From Brucella anthropi ATCC 49188 (GTDB lineage: Bacteria > Pseudomonadota > Alphaproteobacteria > Rhizobiales > Rhizobiaceae): a stretch of 64,000 bases of DNA. The notes below the pieces were generated by a model. That model made no database searches. It saw nothing but the letters and a program-made list of their open reading frames with translations, and was not told the origin of the DNA. Below are positions 61,012-64,000 of the stretch, piece after piece (within the stretch, counting starts at the first letter, position 1; every line of letters starts with the position of its first letter). The position numbers and the translations under genes were made by a program. Location: NCBI RefSeq assembly GCF_000017405.1, contig NC_009668.1:956001-1020000 (forward strand), read 5' to 3'.

Positions 61012-64000
61012 TTAACCCGCCGCGATCTTCGCCAGTTGCGTCATGATGACGGCAGAACCGTTGAGGCGCTTTTCCGGTGTCGGCCAGTCGCGGATGAAGA
61101 CGATGCTCTGATCCGGCCTGATCTTGGCCATGGAGCCCTGTTCACCGATCATTTTCACCAGCCCGACCGGGTTGTTGAACGTCGCATGACGGAACTGGAT
61201 GACCACGCCCTTCGGACCGGCATCGAGCTTCTCGACATTCGCACGGCGGCAGAGTGCCTTGATGTAAACGATCTTGAGCAGGTGCTGCACTTCATCCGGC
61301 ATCGGACCAAAACGGTCAATGAGTTCCGCGCCGAAAGCATCTATATCCTGCGGCTCTTCCAGATCGGCGAGACGGCGATAAAGGCCGAGGCGCAATTGCA
61401 GGTCCGGCACATAGGCTTCGGGGATCATAACCGCCGTGCCAATAGCGATCTGCGGCGACCACTGGCTGTCTTCCACTTCGCCGGAACCCTTGAGCGTCGC
61501 AACGGCTTCTTCCAGCATCTGCTGGTAAAGCTCAAAACCGACTTCCTTGATATGGCCAGACTGTTCCTCGCCGAGCAGATTGCCTGCCCCGCGAATATCC
61601 ATATCGTGGCTGGCAAGCTGGAAGCCTGCGCCCAGCGTGTCGAGCGACTGTAGAACCTTTAGGCGACGTTCCGCCATCTGCGTCAGCATCTTACCTGCCG
61701 GAAGTGTGAACAGCGCGAAAGCGCGCTGCTTCGAGCGACCAACACGACCGCGCAGCTGGTAGAGCTGTGCCAGACCGAACATATCGGCGCGGTGCACGAT
61801 CATCGTGTTGGCCGTCGGAATATCGAGACCGGATTCCACAATGGTCGTGGACAGAAGCACATCATACTGGCCGTCATAGAAGGCGTTCATGATGTCATCG
61901 AGCACGCCCGGCGCCATCTGACCATGGGCCACGGCCACTTTCAGTTCGGGCACGTGCGTTTTCAGGAACTCCTCTATCTCGCCAAGATCGGAAATGCGCG
62001 GGCAGACGTAGAAACTCTGGCCGCCACGATAGCGTTCGCGCAAAAGCGTCTCGCGAATGACGAGCGGATCGAACGGTGAGACGAAGGTGCGCACCGCCAT
62101 ACGATCGACGGGTGGCGTGGTGATGAGCGACAGTTCGCGCACGCCGGTTAGCGCAAGCTGCAAAGTGCGCGGGATCGGCGTGGCGGACAATGTCAGCACA
62201 TGCACGTCCGACTTCAGTTCCTTCAGCCGCTCCTTGTGCTTAACGCCGAAATGCTGCTCTTCATCGATGATGAGCAGACCGAGATTCTTGAATTTGATCG
62301 AGTTGCCGAGCAGCGCATGCGTGCCGACGACAATATCGACCGTTCCTTCTTCCAGTCCCTTTTTGGCAGCCGCAAGTTCTTTCGTGCCGACAAGACGCGA
62401 GGCATGGGCAAGATTGATCGGCAGACCATGGAAGCGCTTCGAGAAGGTCTTGAAATGCTGGCGCGACAGGAGCGTTGTCGGCACGACTATCGCCACTTGA
62501 ACGCCACTCATTGCCGCAATGAAGGCAGCGCGCAGGGCTACTTCCGTCTTGCCGAAGCCGACATCACCGCAGATCAGGCGATCCATCGGCTTGCCAGCAG
62601 CCAGATCGTCCGCCACGGACTCGATTGCCGTCAGCTGGTCGTCGGTTTCATCATAGGGGAAGCGAGCAGAAAATTCGGCATAGAGACCATCTGGCGGCGT
62701 CATCACCGGCGCACCGCGCATCTGCCGTTCGGCAGCGATCTGGATCAGATGCCCGGCAATCTCAAGCAGGCGTTTCTTGAGCTTGGCCTTGCGCATCTGC
62801 CATGCGCCGCCGCCAAGCTTGTCGAGAACAGCATCGGAGCTTTCCGAACCGTAGCGCGACAGAAGCTCGATATTTTCGACCGGCAGAAACAGCCGGTCAT
62901 CGCCCGCATAGTGAATTTCAAGACAGTCGTGGGGAGCGCCAGCGGCGGTAATGGTCTTGAGGCCAATGAAGCGACCGATACCGTGATCGACATGGACGAC
63001 GATATCGCCAGCGTTTAGCGAGGCAACTTCCGAGATGAAATCCTGATCGCGTTTGCGGCGCTTGGAACGGCGGATAAGACGGTCGCCCAGAATATCCTGC
63101 TCGGCCACGATGACGAGATCGCCAGCATCGAAGCCGCTTTCGACAGCCAGCACCGCCGCCGTCACCTTGTCGCGTGACAGCGCCTTGACGGTAGAAAGCC
63201 GGTCAACCGACTCGATCTTTTCCAGCCCATGCTCGTCAAGAACCTGCAAAAGACGGTCGAGAGAACCTTCCGTCCACGCGGCAACCAATACTTTCTTGCC
63301 CGACGCACGCAGTTCGGCAATATGTTTCACCACCGCTTCGAACAGGTTTACGTCGGTGGCGGCGCGCTCCTCGGCAAAGCTGCGGCCCTTATGCACATCC
63401 GCATGAACAATTATCCGCCCCGTAACCTCCGGCGCACCGAATGGCGTCAGGTCGATGCGCATACCTCCGGCCTCAGCGTGCTTCTCGACCTCTGACGGGG
63501 TTAAATAAAGCGCTTCCGGCTTGACCGGCTTGTAGGGTACTGCATCGCTGCCCGGCTCCTTGCCTTCCGCCTGTCTCAGCCGCGACTCGTAATGGTCAAC
63601 GACCATAGTATGGCGCTCGGTCAGCGCCTCATGCACCAGATGGTCGAAAACCACCGGCATATTGCCCGCATGGTCGAAGACGGTATCAAGCTTGTCGTAG
63701 AAAAGCGGCAGCCAATGTTCCATGCCCGCAAAGCGACGACCTTCACTGATCGCCTGATAAAGCGCGTCATCGCGCTGCGGCGCACCGAACATCGCGACGT
63801 AATTCTTGCGGAAACGGCTGATCATGTCCGGCGAAAGCGTGATTTCGCTCATCGGCTGGAGCACGAACTCCTTGCGTGTGCCCGTGGTACGCTGCGAAGC
63901 CGGATCGAAAGCGCGGATCGATTCCAGTGTGTCGCCAAAGAAATCAAGCCGCAACGGCTCTTCCGCGCCGGGTGCATAAAGATCGAGAATACCACCACGA
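61012..64000 (-). CDS. mfd: Transcription-repair coupling factor Mfd (5' end outside window)
   Basis: The reading frame remains open to the right edge, so the gene is cut by the window; an internal Met at 63954 is not the true start. About 995 of the usual 1150 residues are present. The RNA-polymerase-interacting and CarD-like part reads [23 protein letters not shown]. The translocase motifs are Walker [21 protein letters not shown] ([11 protein letters not shown]) and [19 protein letters not shown]-terminal domain ends the protein. Mfd removes stalled RNA polymerase and recruits UvrA. Confidence 0.95.
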   Translation of the reverse strand, partial: RGGILDLYAPGAEEPLRLDFFGDTLESIRAFDPASQRTTGTRKEFVLQPMSEITLSPDMISRFRKNYVAMFGAPQRDDALYQAISEGRRFAGMEHWLPLFYDKLDTVFDHAGNMPVVFDHLVHEALTERHTMVVDHYESRLRQAEGKEPGSDAVPYKPVKPEALYLTPSEVEKHAEAGGMRIDLTPFGAPEVTGRIIVHADVHKGRSFAEERAATDVNLFEAVVKHIAELRASGKKVLVAAWTEGSLDRLLQVLDEHGLEKIESVDRLSTVKALSRDKVTAAVLAVESGFDAGDLVIVAEQDILGDRLIRRSKRRKRDQDFISEVASLNAGDIVVHVDHGIGRFIGLKTITAAGAPHDCLEIHYAGDDRLFLPVENIELLSRYGSESSDAVLDKLGGGAWQMRKAKLKKRLLEIAGHLIQIAAERQMRGAPVMTPPDGLYAEFSARFPYDETDDQLTAIESVADDLAAGKPMDRLICGDVGFGKTEVALRAAFIAAMSGVQVAIVVPTTLLSRQHFKTFSKRFHGLPINLAHASRLVGTKELAAAKKGLEEGTVDIVVGTHALLGNSIKFKNLGLLIIDEEQHFGVKHKERLKELKSDVHVLTLSATPIPRTLQLALTGVRELSLITTPPVDRMAVRTFVSPFDPLVIRETLLRERYRGGQSFYVCPRISDLGEIEEFLKTHVPELKVAVAHGQMAPGVLDDIMNAFYDGQYDVLLSTTIVESGLDIPTANTMIVHRADMFGLAQLYQLRGRVGRSKQRAFALFTLPAGKMLTQMAERRLKVLQSLDTLGAGFQLASHDMDIRGAGNLLGEEQSGHIKEVGFELYQQMLEEAVATLKGSGEVEDSQWSPQIAIGTAVMIPEAYVPDLQLRLGLYRRLADLEEPQDIDAFGAELIDRFGPMPDEVQHLLKIVYIKALCRRANVEKLDAGPKGVVIQFRHATFNNPVGLVKMIGEQGSMAKIRPDQSIVFIRDWPTPEKRLNGSAVIMTQLAKIAAG

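Noticed and set aside
1..64000. CRISPR arrays, prophage, toxin-antitoxin or restriction systems
   Set aside because: No regularly spaced repeats, integrase, capsid or paired toxin-antitoxin frames were seen.

Overview
The window looks like chromosome of an alphaproteobacterium of the Brucellaceae (Brucella/Ochrobactrum group). The evidence is a Brucella-type porin, RirA-type and Irr-type iron boxes, a complete bhu/hmu heme locus with a BhuQ-type heme oxygenase, HutC, phosphatidylcholine synthase, an IalB-family protein, and several degenerate copies of the mosaic intergenic repeat common in this family. Gene density is high. No CRISPR array, prophage, integrase or insertion sequence was seen, so this is mostly ordinary chromosome dominated by transporters and small regulators.

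Layout. 1-4.4 kb: the tail of an unknown gene, a zinc alcohol dehydrogenase, hutC, an Rrf2 regulator overlapping a thioredoxin-reductase-like flavoprotein, and an EamA transporter. 4.5-5.9 kb: a PACE efflux pump divergent from a LysR regulator. 5.9-11.7 kb: two complete nitrate/taurine-type ABC systems on the minus strand. 11.8-12.8 kb: a fluoroacetate-dehalogenase-like hydrolase. 12.9-23.4 kb: three paralogous oligopeptide-binding proteins, a porin, and one shared permease pair with a fused OppD-OppF ATPase. 23.5-27.5 kb: a diguanylate cyclase, a DUF3060 protein, and an alcohol dehydrogenase divergent from an AraC regulator. 27.5-31.3 kb: a three-subunit FAD/cytochrome c dehydrogenase of gluconate-2-dehydrogenase type. 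31.8-36.0 kb: small genes, including crcB behind a fluoride riboswitch and a LysR/hydrolase pair.

36.2-46.7 kb: tRNA-Ser(UGA), a DUF2171 protein and a YbaK protein, followed by an iron and heme section. It holds rirA, the bhuV-bhuU-bhuT-hmuS-hemP operon (minus), the divergent TonB-dependent heme receptor bhuA, the heme oxygenase bhuQ, and bfd-bfr. One RirA-type operator (TGA-N9-TCA) lies between hemP and bhuA. rirA has both a candidate RirA operator and an Irr-type box. bfd-bfr has a 15-bp palindromic Irr-type box. Together these suggest that heme import, heme breakdown, iron storage and iron sensing are wired through RirA and Irr.

46.8-64 kb: rimO and an acetyltransferase, a BMP-family (nucleoside-type) ABC importer, pcs-qor, a UbiH-like hydroxylase, hspQ, ialB, a stand-alone YejA-like binding protein, a FrnE-like DsbA protein, and the 3' part of mfd, which runs off the end of the window. 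The strongest non-coding signals are the crcB fluoride riboswitch, the iron operators, 21-bp-spaced direct repeats upstream of the AraC/ADH pair, an Rrf2 operator overlapping a probably leaderless start, and several clean bidirectional terminators. I did not find a clearly new multi-gene system. The best leads are listed as findings.
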